DNA of 64,000 bases, taken from assembly GCF_914484835.1 (NCBI RefSeq), contig NZ_CAJZAR010000044.1:120256-184255 (forward strand). The letters are read 5' to 3'. This document shows, one piece after another, positions 1 to 8,031 of the stretch. The translations under genes were made by a program, and so were the position numbers. Each line of letters starts with the position of its first letter. Position 1 is the first letter of the stretch. Origin of the DNA: Paraburkholderia tropica. Its GTDB lineage: Bacteria > Pseudomonadota > Gammaproteobacteria > Burkholderiales > Burkholderiaceae. The notes under the pieces are model-generated. The model did not search any database. It saw nothing but the letters and a program-made list of their open reading frames with translations, and was not told the origin of the DNA.

Positions 1-291
1 AACACAGTCTGGGTGGTGAATACCGCCGCAATGTGTTCGGTCAGGCTGGCTACCGGTTTAGCTGGTAATTCGACCAGTCATTGCCGCTTTGTGCGGAAAT
101 TGAGCCGTCGTTGCCCAGCGTGACGACGGCTTCAGCGCTGGCAGCAGACGTTCGCGTGGATGGCAGAGGGCGACGGCGTTGCAGCACTACTCCGATGCCG
201 GCTCCTTCGCTATCCGAGGCGGATAGTCGACAGCATTCGATTAGCAATGCCACGTAGTTACGGCCAAAACACCTATCCCACCCGCACCGCT
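1..291. other. No recognisable gene at left edge
   Basis: This leading stretch holds short reading frames only; the longest is an 81-codon minus-strand frame that I do not recognise. Its base composition is less GC-rich than the neighbouring genes. I see no tRNA, terminator or mobile-element end. It may be the remnant of a decayed element or the downstream flank of a gene outside the window. Confidence 0.4.
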
Positions 292-927
292 TCACATCTC
301 ATCCACCGACGTACTCGCAGCCCCCGCACCACCCTGCCCTTCCATAGAAAATCGATTGCGCGTATCGACATAAAAACTCGCACCAAAACGCCCGACCGGA
401 AAGTAATGCTGCAAACGCACGCGGCAGCGCTCACGGTCGATCAGATCGTCGCGCGCATGCAGCCGCTCCACGCGTCCGATGAAGATATGGCGGCTCGGTG
501 TTTCGAGCGTCTCCCATAGCGTGCATTCAAACGCCACCGGCGCTTCGGCGATACGCGGAGGCCCGCCGCGCGTCGATGGCACCGACGTGAATCCCGCATG
601 CGCAAGCTCGCTCTCCGAAGCAGGCAGACGCTCCCCGCAGGCATGCATTTTTGCGGCGATCGCTTCGTCGGTCAGATGCACCACGAACTCGCGCTCGCGC
701 AGGATATTGGCGGCGGTGTCCTTGAGCGAATCGTCGTCGTGACGATTCACGGACAGCATCACGATCGGCGGCTCCTCGCCGAGCATGTTGAACATCGAGA
801 ACGGCGCAGCGTTGATCACGCCGCCGGGGCTCAGCGTCGTCACGAGTGCGATCGGACGCGGCACGATGAGGCCCGCCATCAGCTTGTAGCGCTCGTAGGC
901 CGTGAGTTCGTTGAAGTCGATTTCCAT
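292..927 (-). CDS. Flavin reductase-like domain protein (DIM6/NTAB type)
   Basis: A 211-residue protein of the flavin reductase-like, FMN-binding split-barrel family. The N-terminal third carries the family pattern: a GLIVPRPIALVTT strand, then GGVINAAPFSMFNMLG, then a strand with IVMLSVN. Members bind FMN and either reduce it with NAD(P)H for a partner monooxygenase or act as stand-alone oxidoreductases; I cannot tell which here. It starts at an ATG followed by EIDFNEL. It is the last gene of a minus-strand run that also has a deacetylase-family enzyme and a GntR regulator, with 70 bases between it and the regulator, so co-transcription is likely. No dedicated monooxygenase lies next to it. 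Confidence 0.85.
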   Translation of the reverse strand: MEIDFNELTAYERYKLMAGLIVPRPIALVTTLSPGGVINAAPFSMFNMLGEEPPIVMLSVNRHDDDSLKDTAANILREREFVVHLTDEAIAAKMHACGERLPASESELAHAGFTSVPSTRGGPPRIAEAPVAFECTLWETLETPSRHIFIGRVERLHARDDLIDRERCRVRLQHYFPVGRFGASFYVDTRNRFSMEGQGGAGAASTSVDEM

Positions 928-997
928 AGCGTTCCCGCACCTTCATGTGCGTTCGTTGGCGTTCGTTCGTTCGGTTCGCGGCCGCGCGCCGCGCGCA

Positions 998-1873
998 TCA
1001 GCTGCGCACGCTGGCCGCCTTCGGTTCTTTCGGTTCAGCCAGCCCGAGCAGCGAGGCAAGGCTCTTTTCGCCGCGCATGCGGGTGGTTTCGATGCGCTGT
1101 TCGAGATCGACGAGGTGTGCCTGCATGCGCGCAATCGCACCTTCGGCATCACGCCGTGCAATGCACTCGACGATGGCCGCGTGTTCGTCGTGCTCGCAGG
1201 GCGCATAGCCCGGCGGCTCATACAGCCCGACGATCAGCGAGCAGCGCGACACCAGCTCGACCAGATAGCGTTGCAGTACCGCATTGCCCGCCAGCGCCGC
1301 CACGCGCAGATGAAAATCGCTCGCCAGACGCGCCCATGAAGGCTGATCGAAGCGGTGCATGGCCGCGTGTTCGTCGTCGAGTTGCTTGCGCAGTTGCGCG
1401 AGGTCGGCATCGGTCACGCGCGCAACGGCCAGTTCGACCAGCGCGCGTTCGAGCGCGCGGCGCGCCTCGAAAATCGTGCGCGTTTCTTCGGGCGTGGGCT
1501 CCGCGATCACCGCGCCCTTGTTGGGCCGCAGCGTGACGATGCCGTCGTGCGCGAGCTTTTCGAGCACGCGCCGCACGCTCGCGCGGCCCACGTCGAACAG
1601 TTGGCACAACTCCGGCTCCGGCAGTTTCGTGCCCGGCGTGAGCCGGTGCGCGAGCACGCCATCGACGATGGAGCGGTACATCTGCATTTCGATGCCCGTT
1701 TCGGTCTGCATCGCGTCAGGCTCGTTCGCGACCGCCTCGCGGCTCGTTTCGCGCACGCTGGACTGCTTCGCGGCGGGTTGCTTCGCGGCGGCTTGCTTCG
1801 CGGCAGGTTTCTTGACGGCGGTTTTTTTCGCGGCAATCGATCGGTCAGGTCGGGTCGGTCGGCTAGTGGACAT
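998..1873 (-). CDS. GntR-family regulator, FCD (FadR) subfamily, with Lys/Ala-rich N-terminal tail
   Basis: A 291-residue DNA-binding regulator. Residues about 60-125 form a GntR winged helix (LTPGTKLPEPELCQLFDVGRA, then VRRVLEKLAHDGIV), and about 140-275 form the all-helical FCD ligand-binding domain with the FEARRALE start and a metal/ligand-type HLRVAALAGN segment. Residues 14-37 are an unusual K/A/P/Q-rich repeat resembling histone H1 tails. I chose the ATG at 1873; a TTG nine bases upstream in frame is possible. It sits 51 bases after the deacetylase-family gene on the same strand. FCD regulators usually respond to an organic acid and repress the adjacent catabolic or uptake genes; a TGGT-N2-ACCA palindrome at 3074-3085 is a candidate operator. 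Confidence 0.9.
   Translation of the reverse strand: MSTSRPTRPDRSIAAKKTAVKKPAAKQAAAKQPAAKQSSVRETSREAVANEPDAMQTETGIEMQMYRSIVDGVLAHRLTPGTKLPEPELCQLFDVGRASVRRVLEKLAHDGIVTLRPNKGAVIAEPTPEETRTIFEARRALERALVELAVARVTDADLAQLRKQLDDEHAAMHRFDQPSWARLASDFHLRVAALAGNAVLQRYLVELVSRCSLIVGLYEPPGYAPCEHDEHAAIVECIARRDAEGAIARMQAHLVDLEQRIETTRMRGEKSLASLLGLAEPKEPKAASVRS
1763..1834 (-). repeat. Coding repeat for K/A/P-rich tail of the GntR regulator
   Basis: This segment encodes residues 14-37 of the regulator with recurring AAKK, KPAAK, QAAAK and QPAAK units. On the plus strand the DNA shows reiterated gcttcgcggc blocks. Slippage could change the number of units. It resembles the C-terminal tails of bacterial histone H1-like proteins and would add positive charge in front of the winged helix. 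Confidence 0.75.
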
Positions 1874-1924
1874 GATGTGCAAGGCGTGCGGCGCAGGCGT
1901 GGGTAACGGGAATCGTGAGCCAGT

Positions 1925-2944
1925 TTAGCGGATCGTCGCCGCTCTATCGTTACCGGATTGGCTGCCGATTGCGGCTTCGCCCCCGGCCTCCAGCGCGTCC
2001 ATGTGCGCGCTGAGCGCGCCTGGCGTCGTCATCCAGATCGTGCCCGCGCGCGCCGCTTGGGCGATGTGGGTGAGCGCGCGTCGGAGATGGCGCAGGCGAT
2101 ACGGCTGCCCCACCAGATACGGATGCAGCGCGATCCCCATCACCAGCGGCTGCCCGCGCGTGGGGTGCGTGGCCTGCGCGAGCATCTCGTCGAACTGATC
2201 GACGATCATGTCGGCGAACGCGGCGCTGTCGAGATGCCGCCCGACGATCATCGGAATGTCGTTCACTTCCTGCGGATACGGAATCGACCACAGCGGCCCA
2301 TGTTCGGTGCGCATGCGCACGGGACGGTCGTCGTGACACCAGTTGAGCGTATAGCGATAGCCCGCCTGCGCGAGCAGATCGGGCGTGTCGAGCGTCTCCG
2401 AGATCCACGGCGACAGCCAGCCCGTGGGCGCTTCACCCGTGAGCGCCGCGAGCCGCTCACGGCAATGCACGATCAGATCGCGTTCGTGTGCGCGCTCGAA
2501 GTCGCTTTGCCGATGCGCATTGGTGTGCCCGTGCGCGATCAGTTCGTCGCCGCGCTTCACGCAGGCTTCGATCAACTCCGGGCAATGATCGAGCAGCGCC
2601 GTATTCATGACGATGCCCGCCGGCAACGCGAGATCGTCGAACAGATCGAGGCAGCGCCACGCGCCCACGCGATTGCCGTATTCGCGCCAGCTGTAGTTGA
2701 GCACGTCCGGCTGCGGCGAAAGCGGACCGAGATTCGCGCCCAGCCCTTCGCCGAACGCGAAGTGCTCCAGATTGAAGCCGAGATAGACAGCGAGGCGCGC
2801 GCCATTGGGCCAGCAATATGTATCGCGCGCGACGATCGGCCGATAGTCGAAGCGTCCATGCGTGCGCAGCGCGCCGAAGCGCGGGTCGTCGCGCTGGGTG
2901 GCGCTCGCATCGATCGGCGCAGCGTCCATAAAGGTAGTGCTCAT
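1925..2944 (-). CDS. Polysaccharide deacetylase family protein (PuuE-like)
   Basis: A 339-residue NodB-fold enzyme. It lacks the classical TFDDG strand and has instead LAVYLGFNLEHF, as seen in the PuuE/allantoinase-like branch that acts on amides or ureides rather than chitin. The H-x3-H metal motif is present in GHTNAH, and a later WLSPWISET segment matches the active-site region of this branch. No signal peptide is seen, so it should be cytoplasmic. I took the ATG followed by STTFMD at 2944; a frame-open extension of 15 residues exists upstream. It heads a minus-strand run with the GntR regulator and flavin reductase, and is divergent from an ABC importer and a GGT-like enzyme. Amide-type substrate processing after uptake is plausible but unproven. 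Confidence 0.8.
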   Translation of the reverse strand: MSTTFMDAAPIDASATQRDDPRFGALRTHGRFDYRPIVARDTYCWPNGARLAVYLGFNLEHFAFGEGLGANLGPLSPQPDVLNYSWREYGNRVGAWRCLDLFDDLALPAGIVMNTALLDHCPELIEACVKRGDELIAHGHTNAHRQSDFERAHERDLIVHCRERLAALTGEAPTGWLSPWISETLDTPDLLAQAGYRYTLNWCHDDRPVRMRTEHGPLWSIPYPQEVNDIPMIVGRHLDSAAFADMIVDQFDEMLAQATHPTRGQPLVMGIALHPYLVGQPYRLRHLRRALTHIAQAARAGTIWMTTPGALSAHMDALEAGGEAAIGSQSGNDRAATIR

Positions 2945-3252
2945 TGTGTCCTTGCGTAGTGTGCGATTGCAGTCGGCGGCGGCGTGCACCGCTTTGTGGC
3001 CATCACGTGCTGCCTGTCGTTACGCATTCCGCACCGCGGTTGTGCGAACGCGAACCGATTTGGCGCACCGCAAATGGTTAACCATCTGCCATTCAAATCG
3101 TATGCAATTGGCGTTCCATATCGTTCGCACATTGCGCTTATTGATGTCGCGAGCAATCTCCACGAATCGCGAACGAAATGGCATGGCTCTTGCGTGAAGC
3201 GACGCGTCCGCGGTCTCGCCCGCGTCCGTCAAACTCACTGGAGAACCGTCTC
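2945..3252. other. Divergent promoter region, no gene
   Basis: This 308-base gap separates the minus-strand deacetylase/GntR/flavin reductase run from the plus-strand ABC importer. It is clearly more AT-rich than the flanks between about 3040 and 3180, as expected for promoters. It contains the perfect palindrome at 3074-3085. Short open frames here have no recognisable protein. Confidence 0.6.
3074..3085. promoter_or_regulatory. Perfect 12-bp palindrome, candidate GntR (FCD) operator
   Basis: The sequence ATGGTTAACCAT is its own reverse complement. FadR/FCD-type regulators commonly bind sites with a TGGT...ACCA core. It lies midway in the divergent intergenic region next to the operon encoding an FCD regulator, so it could control both directions. 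Assignment is inference. Confidence 0.5.
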
Positions 3253-4503
3253 ATGCCGCTACGCCACGCCGCCCTCAAGGCCGTCCGCCCTGCTTCCTCG
3301 CCGCGCCGCCAGTGGTTCAAGACCAGTGCGGTCGCCCTCGCGCTCACGGCGGCGGCGCTGTCGTGCGGCGTCGCTTACGCCGCCGACACCATCAAGATCG
3401 GCCTCGTCACCGCGCTCTCGGGCCAGTCGGCGCGCGCGGGCGAAGCGCTCACGCGCGGTATGACCATCGCCATCGACGAGATCAATGCAAGCGGCGGCGT
3501 GCTCGGCGGGCGCAAGCTCGAACTCGTGCGCCGCGACGACGAAGGCAATCCCGCCAAGGGCGTGCTGGCCGCGCGCGAGCTGATCTACAAGGACAAGGTG
3601 GCGGTGCTGTTCGGCGGCCTCGATACGCCGGTTTCGATGGCGATCGTGCCGCTCGCCAATCACGAGAAAGTGCCGTTCATGGACCCGTGGGCCGCGGGCA
3701 CGCAGATCACGCACAACGGCGCGAATCCGAACTTCGCGTTCCGCGTGTCCGCCGTCGACGAACTGGTGGACGTGGCGATGGTCGCGCACGCGCAGCAGGC
3801 GTTCGGCGCGAAGAAGCTGGGCCTCGTGCTCGTCAACAATCCGTGGGGCCAGTCGAACGAGAAAGGCATCGTCGCGGCGCTCGCCGCCAAGGGCATGAAG
3901 CCGGCCGGCATCGAAAAGATCGAGGCCACCGACGTGGACGTCACGCCGCAACTCGGCCGCCTGAAGGCCGCGGGCGCCGATACCTTGCTGATGGTCGGCA
4001 ACGTCGGACCGTCGGCGCAGGTCGTGAAGTCGCTCGACCGCATGGGCTGGAAGGTGCCGATCGTCTCGCACTGGGGCCCGGCGGGCGGCCGCTTCACGGA
4101 ACTCGCGGGACCGAACGCGAAGAACGTGCATTTCGTGCAGACGTATAGCTTCTTCGGCGCCACCTCGCCCGTCAGCGCCCGCGTGGTCGCCGAACTGAAG
4201 GCGAAGTACCCGGACATCAAGAGCGCTGACGACATCACGCCCGCCGTGGGCGTCGCCAATGCCTACGACGCGATGCATCTGAGCGCGCTTGCCATCGACA
4301 AGGCCGGGTCCACCGACGGCGATGCAATTCGTAAGGGATACTATGCAATCGACCATTACGACGGGCTGATCAAGACCTACGTGCATCCGTTCAGCGCGCA
4401 GCAGCCCGACGCGCTCAATGCCAGCGACTACGTGTGGGCGCAGTTCATCGACAATCGCATCGTGCCGGTGAGCGCCGCGGGCGGCCAGATGGCGTCGAAG
4501 TAA
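3253..4503 (+). CDS. Branched-chain amino acid-type ABC transporter substrate-binding protein
   Basis: A 416-residue periplasmic Leu/Ile/Val-binding-protein-like component (Peripla_BP_6 family). Residues 1 to about 42 form a long Tat-free signal peptide with basic start, hydrophobic ALALTAAALSCGVAYA core and cleavage after YAA-type sequence. The mature start DTIKIGLVTALSGQSA is the family hallmark. The ATG at 3253 was chosen because a GGAG lies about nine bases upstream; an in-frame upstream start lacks this. It is followed after 25 bases by LivH and then by the fused permease/ATPase gene, so a complete importer is encoded. Ligands of this family include branched amino acids, amides, urea and aromatic acids. 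The neighbouring GGT-like and deacetylase-like enzymes favour an amide or peptide-like substrate. Confidence 0.92.
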   Translation: MPLRHAALKAVRPASSPRRQWFKTSAVALALTAAALSCGVAYAADTIKIGLVTALSGQSARAGEALTRGMTIAIDEINASGGVLGGRKLELVRRDDEGNPAKGVLAARELIYKDKVAVLFGGLDTPVSMAIVPLANHEKVPFMDPWAAGTQITHNGANPNFAFRVSAVDELVDVAMVAHAQQAFGAKKLGLVLVNNPWGQSNEKGIVAALAAKGMKPAGIEKIEATDVDVTPQLGRLKAAGADTLLMVGNVGPSAQVVKSLDRMGWKVPIVSHWGPAGGRFTELAGPNAKNVHFVQTYSFFGATSPVSARVVAELKAKYPDIKSADDITPAVGVANAYDAMHLSALAIDKAGSTDGDAIRKGYYAIDHYDGLIKTYVHPFSAQQPDALNASDYVWAQFIDNRIVPVSAAGGQMASK

Positions 4504-4528
4504 GGCACAGGCCCCCGGAGATTCGCTC

Positions 4529-5407
4529 ATGCAATGGATATCGGCGCTGGTCGCGGGCCTTGGCCTCGGCAGCATGTACGGGCTCATGGCGCTCGGCTTT
4601 CATCTGACGTTCGCGGTCAGCGCGACGGTCAACTTCGCGCAGGGCAGTTCGATGATGCTCGGCGCGGTGCTCGCCTACACCTTCGCGCAGACGCTCGGCT
4701 GGCCCATGCCGATCGCCATCGCGCTGGCGCTGGCCGCGTGCGCGCTCTACGGGCTCGTCGTCGAGCGCCTCGCGGTGCGGCCTTTCGCGCGGCGCGGCTC
4801 GAACGCCTGGCTCATGGCGACCGTGGCGCTCGGCATCGTGCTCGACAACGTCGTCATGCTGACCTTCGGCACCGAGCCGCGCAGCCTGCCTTCGCCGCTC
4901 GCGCAGTCGTCGCTGCATATCGGCGGCGCGGGGCTCGGCGTGTATCCGTTGCAGCTCGTGATTCCGGCGGTCGGCCTGCTGCTGGCCGCCGTGCTGCACT
5001 ACGTGCTGCGCCGCTCGCGCTGGGGCGTGGCGATGCTCGCCGTGGTGCAGAACCGCGACGCCGCGCGCCTGATGGGCATTCCGATCCAGCGCACCATCGC
5101 GGCTGCGTTCGCGGTTTCCGCGCTGCTCGCGGGCATTGCCGGCGTGCTGATCGCGCCGCTATTCAACGTGCAGTCGGACATGGGCACCGTGTTCGGGCTC
5201 AAGGCCTTCGCCGTGGCGATCCTGGGCGGGCTGTCGAGCGCGTGGGGCGTGATGATCGCGGGTCTGCTGTTCGGCGCCGCCGAAGCGATGATCACGGCCA
5301 CGCTCGGCTCCAGCTACACGCAGATCATCACATTCGGGCTCCTGATTATCGTGCTGGCGATCCGGCCCAACGGCCTCTTCGGGCGCGCGGAGGTGCGCAA
5401 GGTATGA
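4529..5407 (+). CDS. Branched-chain amino acid-type ABC transporter permease (LivH-like)
   Basis: A 292-residue inner-membrane permease with about eight hydrophobic segments. The N-terminus GLGLGSMYGLMALGFHLTF and the C-terminal AFAVAILGGLSSAWG segment, which precedes the conserved EAA-like loop, are typical of LivH. A GGAG ribosome site lies just upstream. The stop overlaps the start of the next gene by four bases (ATGA), showing translational coupling with the fused LivM-LivG-LivF protein, with which it should form the transmembrane pathway. Confidence 0.93.
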   Translation: MQWISALVAGLGLGSMYGLMALGFHLTFAVSATVNFAQGSSMMLGAVLAYTFAQTLGWPMPIAIALALAACALYGLVVERLAVRPFARRGSNAWLMATVALGIVLDNVVMLTFGTEPRSLPSPLAQSSLHIGGAGLGVYPLQLVIPAVGLLLAAVLHYVLRRSRWGVAMLAVVQNRDAARLMGIPIQRTIAAAFAVSALLAGIAGVLIAPLFNVQSDMGTVFGLKAFAVAILGGLSSAWGVMIAGLLFGAAEAMITATLGSSYTQIITFGLLIIVLAIRPNGLFGRAEVRKV

Positions 5408-8031
5408 CCGATTCCCGACTTTCTCTCGCCACACGCCTCGCAGTAGTTGCGCCGCGTGCGGGCGAGGCGCGTTCACGCGGACTCTGGCAAGGCGCGGCGC
5501 TCGCCGCCGTGCTGCTCGCCGCCGCGTTTGCGGCTTGCAACGTCAACGGCTATTTCGTCGTCGTGCTGGCAGGCGTGGTGTTGCTCGCCATTTGCGGCGT
5601 CGGCCTCAATCTGCTGCTCGGGCTCACCGGTCAGGTGTCGTTCGGCCACGCGGCGTTCTTCGCGATCGGCGCGTATGCCGTCGCCATCCTCACCACGCAG
5701 TTCGGCTGGAGCTTCTGGAGCGCGTGGGCGCTCGGCGCGGGCGTCGCCGCCATCGCCGGTGCGCTGCTCGCGCTCACCGCGCTGCGCGTGCGCGGCCCGG
5801 GCCTCGCGATGGTGACGATCGCGTTCGCCTTCGTGATCGAGCAGAGCGCCGTGGAAGGCGGCGATCTCACCGGCGGGCAGAACGGCATCATGAACGTGTT
5901 CGGCCCGGCGCTCGGCGGTTTCGCCGATGGCGAGCGCGCCGTCGCCCTCATCGCGCTCGCGCTGCTCGCCGTCGTGCTCGCGCTGTATGCGCTCGTCGCG
6001 CGCGGCGCGTGGGGCGCGGCCATGCGCGCCGTGCGCGACAGCGAAACGGCGTCGGCCTCGATCGGCGTGAACGCGCTCGTGGTGAAAGCCGTGGCGTTCG
6101 CGTTCTCGGCGGCGCTGGCCGGTTTCGCGGGCGGGCTGTTCGCGCCGCTGCAAGGCATGGTGACACCCGGCATGTTCTCGTTTTCGCAATCGATTCTCTT
6201 CGTGCTCGTCGTCATGATCGGCGGCGCGGGGTCGCTGGCCGGGCCGCTCGTGGGCGCGGCCGTGGTCGGCCTGCTGCCCGAATTGCTGGCCGGGCTCGAA
6301 AACCTGCGTCTGTTGTGCTTTGGCGTGCTGCTGCTCGTGGTGCTGTGGAGCGCGCCCAATGGCGTCGCCGGGGTGGCGGCTGCGCTGATGCGTCGGCTGG
6401 TTTCGCAGCCGCGTGCGCAGGCTGGCGAGTCGGCGCACGATCAGGACGCTTCCGCTCAGGCCGCGCTTGAACCGCTCGGCGCCGATGCGCGCCGCTCGCT
6501 CGCCGCGCAAGGACTGTCGATGACGTTCGACGGCGTGAAGGCCGTCAGCGATCTTTCGTTCGAACTGCCCGCCGCGCGCGTGACCAGTCTGATCGGTCCG
6601 AACGGCGCGGGTAAATCGACGGTCCTCAACATGCTCTCGGGCTTCTATCGCCCGCAAACCGGCACGCGCAAGCTGGGCGCGGCGCAACTGGCGGCGGGCA
6701 GCGCGTTCGAAAGCGCGCGCGCCGGTGTCGCGCGCACGTATCAGACTTCGCAGTTGTTCGGCAGCCTGTCGGTGCTCGACAACGTCACGCTCGCGCTCAC
6801 GCGCGGCCGTCTCGGCGCGCTCTTTGGCACCGCACGCATGCAGGGCGAGGCGCCGCGCGCCCAGGCGCTCGCGCTGCTGCGCGCCTGCGGCTATCACGGC
6901 GACGCGAACATCGACGCGGCCAACCTCGCGCACGTCGACCGGCGTCTTGTCGAAATCGCGCGCGCGCTCGCCACGCGCCCCGCCGTGCTGCTGCTCGACG
7001 AACCCGCAGCGGGACTGTCCAGCGAGGACAAGGCGCGCCTCGGCGCACTGCTGCGACGCATCGCCGATTCGGGCGTGACCGTCGGCCTCGTCGAGCACGA
7101 CATGTCGCTCGTGATGGGCGTATCGGATCGCATCGTCGTGATCGACGCGGGACGCTTTCTCGCGCAAGGCGAACCGGCCGCGATCCGCGCCGACGCCGCC
7201 GTGCGCGAAGCCTATCTGGGCGCATCGAACGACGCCGCGCTGCATGCGCTGCGCCCCGCGCGCGCCGCGCGGCAAGACGACGCCACGGCGCGCGAAGTGC
7301 TCGGCGTGGGCAACGTGACGGCGGGCTATGGCGCCGCGCCCGTTCTGCACGACGTGAGCGTGCAGGTGCGCGAAGGCGAACTGGTTGCGCTGCTCGGCGC
7401 GAACGGCGCGGGCAAATCGACGCTCATGCGCGCCCTCGCCGGCCTGCATCGCCCGGTGGCCGGCGGCGTGACCTTCGAAGGCCGCGATCTCGCGCGCCTC
7501 GACGCGGCGCAGATTGCGGCGCTCGGCGTCGTGCTCGTGCCCGAAGGCCGCCAGGTCTTCCCCGAACTCTCGGTGCTCGACAACCTCAAGCTCGGCGCGT
7601 TTCCCTCGGGCCGCTTGCCGCGCGGCGAACTGGAGGCGCGCATCGAGTCGATGTTCGCGCGCTATCCGCGTCTGCGCGAGCGCCAGCATCGCCGCGCCGG
7701 ACTGCTTTCCGGCGGCGAACAGCAGATGCTGGCGATCGCGCGCGCGTTGATGTCGAAGCCGCGCGTGCTGCTGCTCGACGAACCGTCGCTCGGCCTCGCG
7801 CCCAAGGTGATCGCCGACCTGTTCGCCTCGCTCGACGATCTGCGCGGCGAGTCGCTGTCGATGCTCCTCGTCGACCAGATGGCGGCGATGGCGCTGGCAA
7901 TCGCCGACCGCGGCTATGTGCTCGAAGAAGGCCGCGTGAGCGCGAGCGGCACGGCTGCCGAACTGGCCGCCGATCCGAAGCTGTCCGCCGCCTACCTGGG
8001 CGGCCACGCCGACGCCGAAGTCACCGCATGA
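5404..8031 (+). CDS. Fused LivM permease - LivG ATPase - LivF ATPase
   Basis: An 875-residue single polypeptide carrying three normally separate Liv components. Residues about 1-325 are a LivM-type permease with eight or nine membrane segments and the LLLGLTGQVSFGHAAFFAIGAY hallmark split across positions around 70. A charged linker of about 35 residues follows. Residues about 362-600 are a LivG-type ATPase with Walker A GPNGAGKS at 398 and Walker B LLLDEP ending near 533. Residues about 630-870 are a LivF-type ATPase with Walker A GANGAGKS at 665, signature LSGGE at 768 and Walker B LLLDEP. In the first ATPase the signature position reads LAHVD (508-512) instead of the family's LPYGD/Q, losing the glycine. 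The start at 5404 overlaps livH; the stop overlaps the next gene by four bases. Earlier in-frame start codons fall inside livH and are rejected. Confidence 0.92.
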   Translation: MTDSRLSLATRLAVVAPRAGEARSRGLWQGAALAAVLLAAAFAACNVNGYFVVVLAGVVLLAICGVGLNLLLGLTGQVSFGHAAFFAIGAYAVAILTTQFGWSFWSAWALGAGVAAIAGALLALTALRVRGPGLAMVTIAFAFVIEQSAVEGGDLTGGQNGIMNVFGPALGGFADGERAVALIALALLAVVLALYALVARGAWGAAMRAVRDSETASASIGVNALVVKAVAFAFSAALAGFAGGLFAPLQGMVTPGMFSFSQSILFVLVVMIGGAGSLAGPLVGAAVVGLLPELLAGLENLRLLCFGVLLLVVLWSAPNGVAGVAAALMRRLVSQPRAQAGESAHDQDASAQAALEPLGADARRSLAAQGLSMTFDGVKAVSDLSFELPAARVTSLIGPNGAGKSTVLNMLSGFYRPQTGTRKLGAAQLAAGSAFESARAGVARTYQTSQLFGSLSVLDNVTLALTRGRLGALFGTARMQGEAPRAQALALLRACGYHGDANIDAANLAHVDRRLVEIARALATRPAVLLLDEPAAGLSSEDKARLGALLRRIADSGVTVGLVEHDMSLVMGVSDRIVVIDAGRFLAQGEPAAIRADAAVREAYLGASNDAALHALRPARAARQDDATAREVLGVGNVTAGYGAAPVLHDVSVQVREGELVALLGANGAGKSTLMRALAGLHRPVAGGVTFEGRDLARLDAAQIAALGVVLVPEGRQVFPELSVLDNLKLGAFPSGRLPRGELEARIESMFARYPRLRERQHRRAGLLSGGEQQMLAIARALMSKPRVLLLDEPSLGLAPKVIADLFASLDDLRGESLSMLLVDQMAAMALAIADRGYVLEEGRVSASGTAAELAADPKLSAAYLGGHADAEVTA

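Noticed and set aside
50..295. 81-codon minus-strand frame at the left edge
   Set aside because: No family similarity recognised and no clear ribosome site; left as unannotated.
4534..5403. N-terminal extension of the fused ABC gene inside livH
   Set aside because: This part overlaps the well-supported LivH frame, has Arg-rich shadow composition, and the ATG at 5404 gives a proper LivM start.
5473..8007. 844-codon open frame on the minus strand
   Set aside because: It is antisense to the LivM-LivG-LivF fusion, His/Arg/Glu-rich with no family pattern, and is produced by GC-biased third positions.
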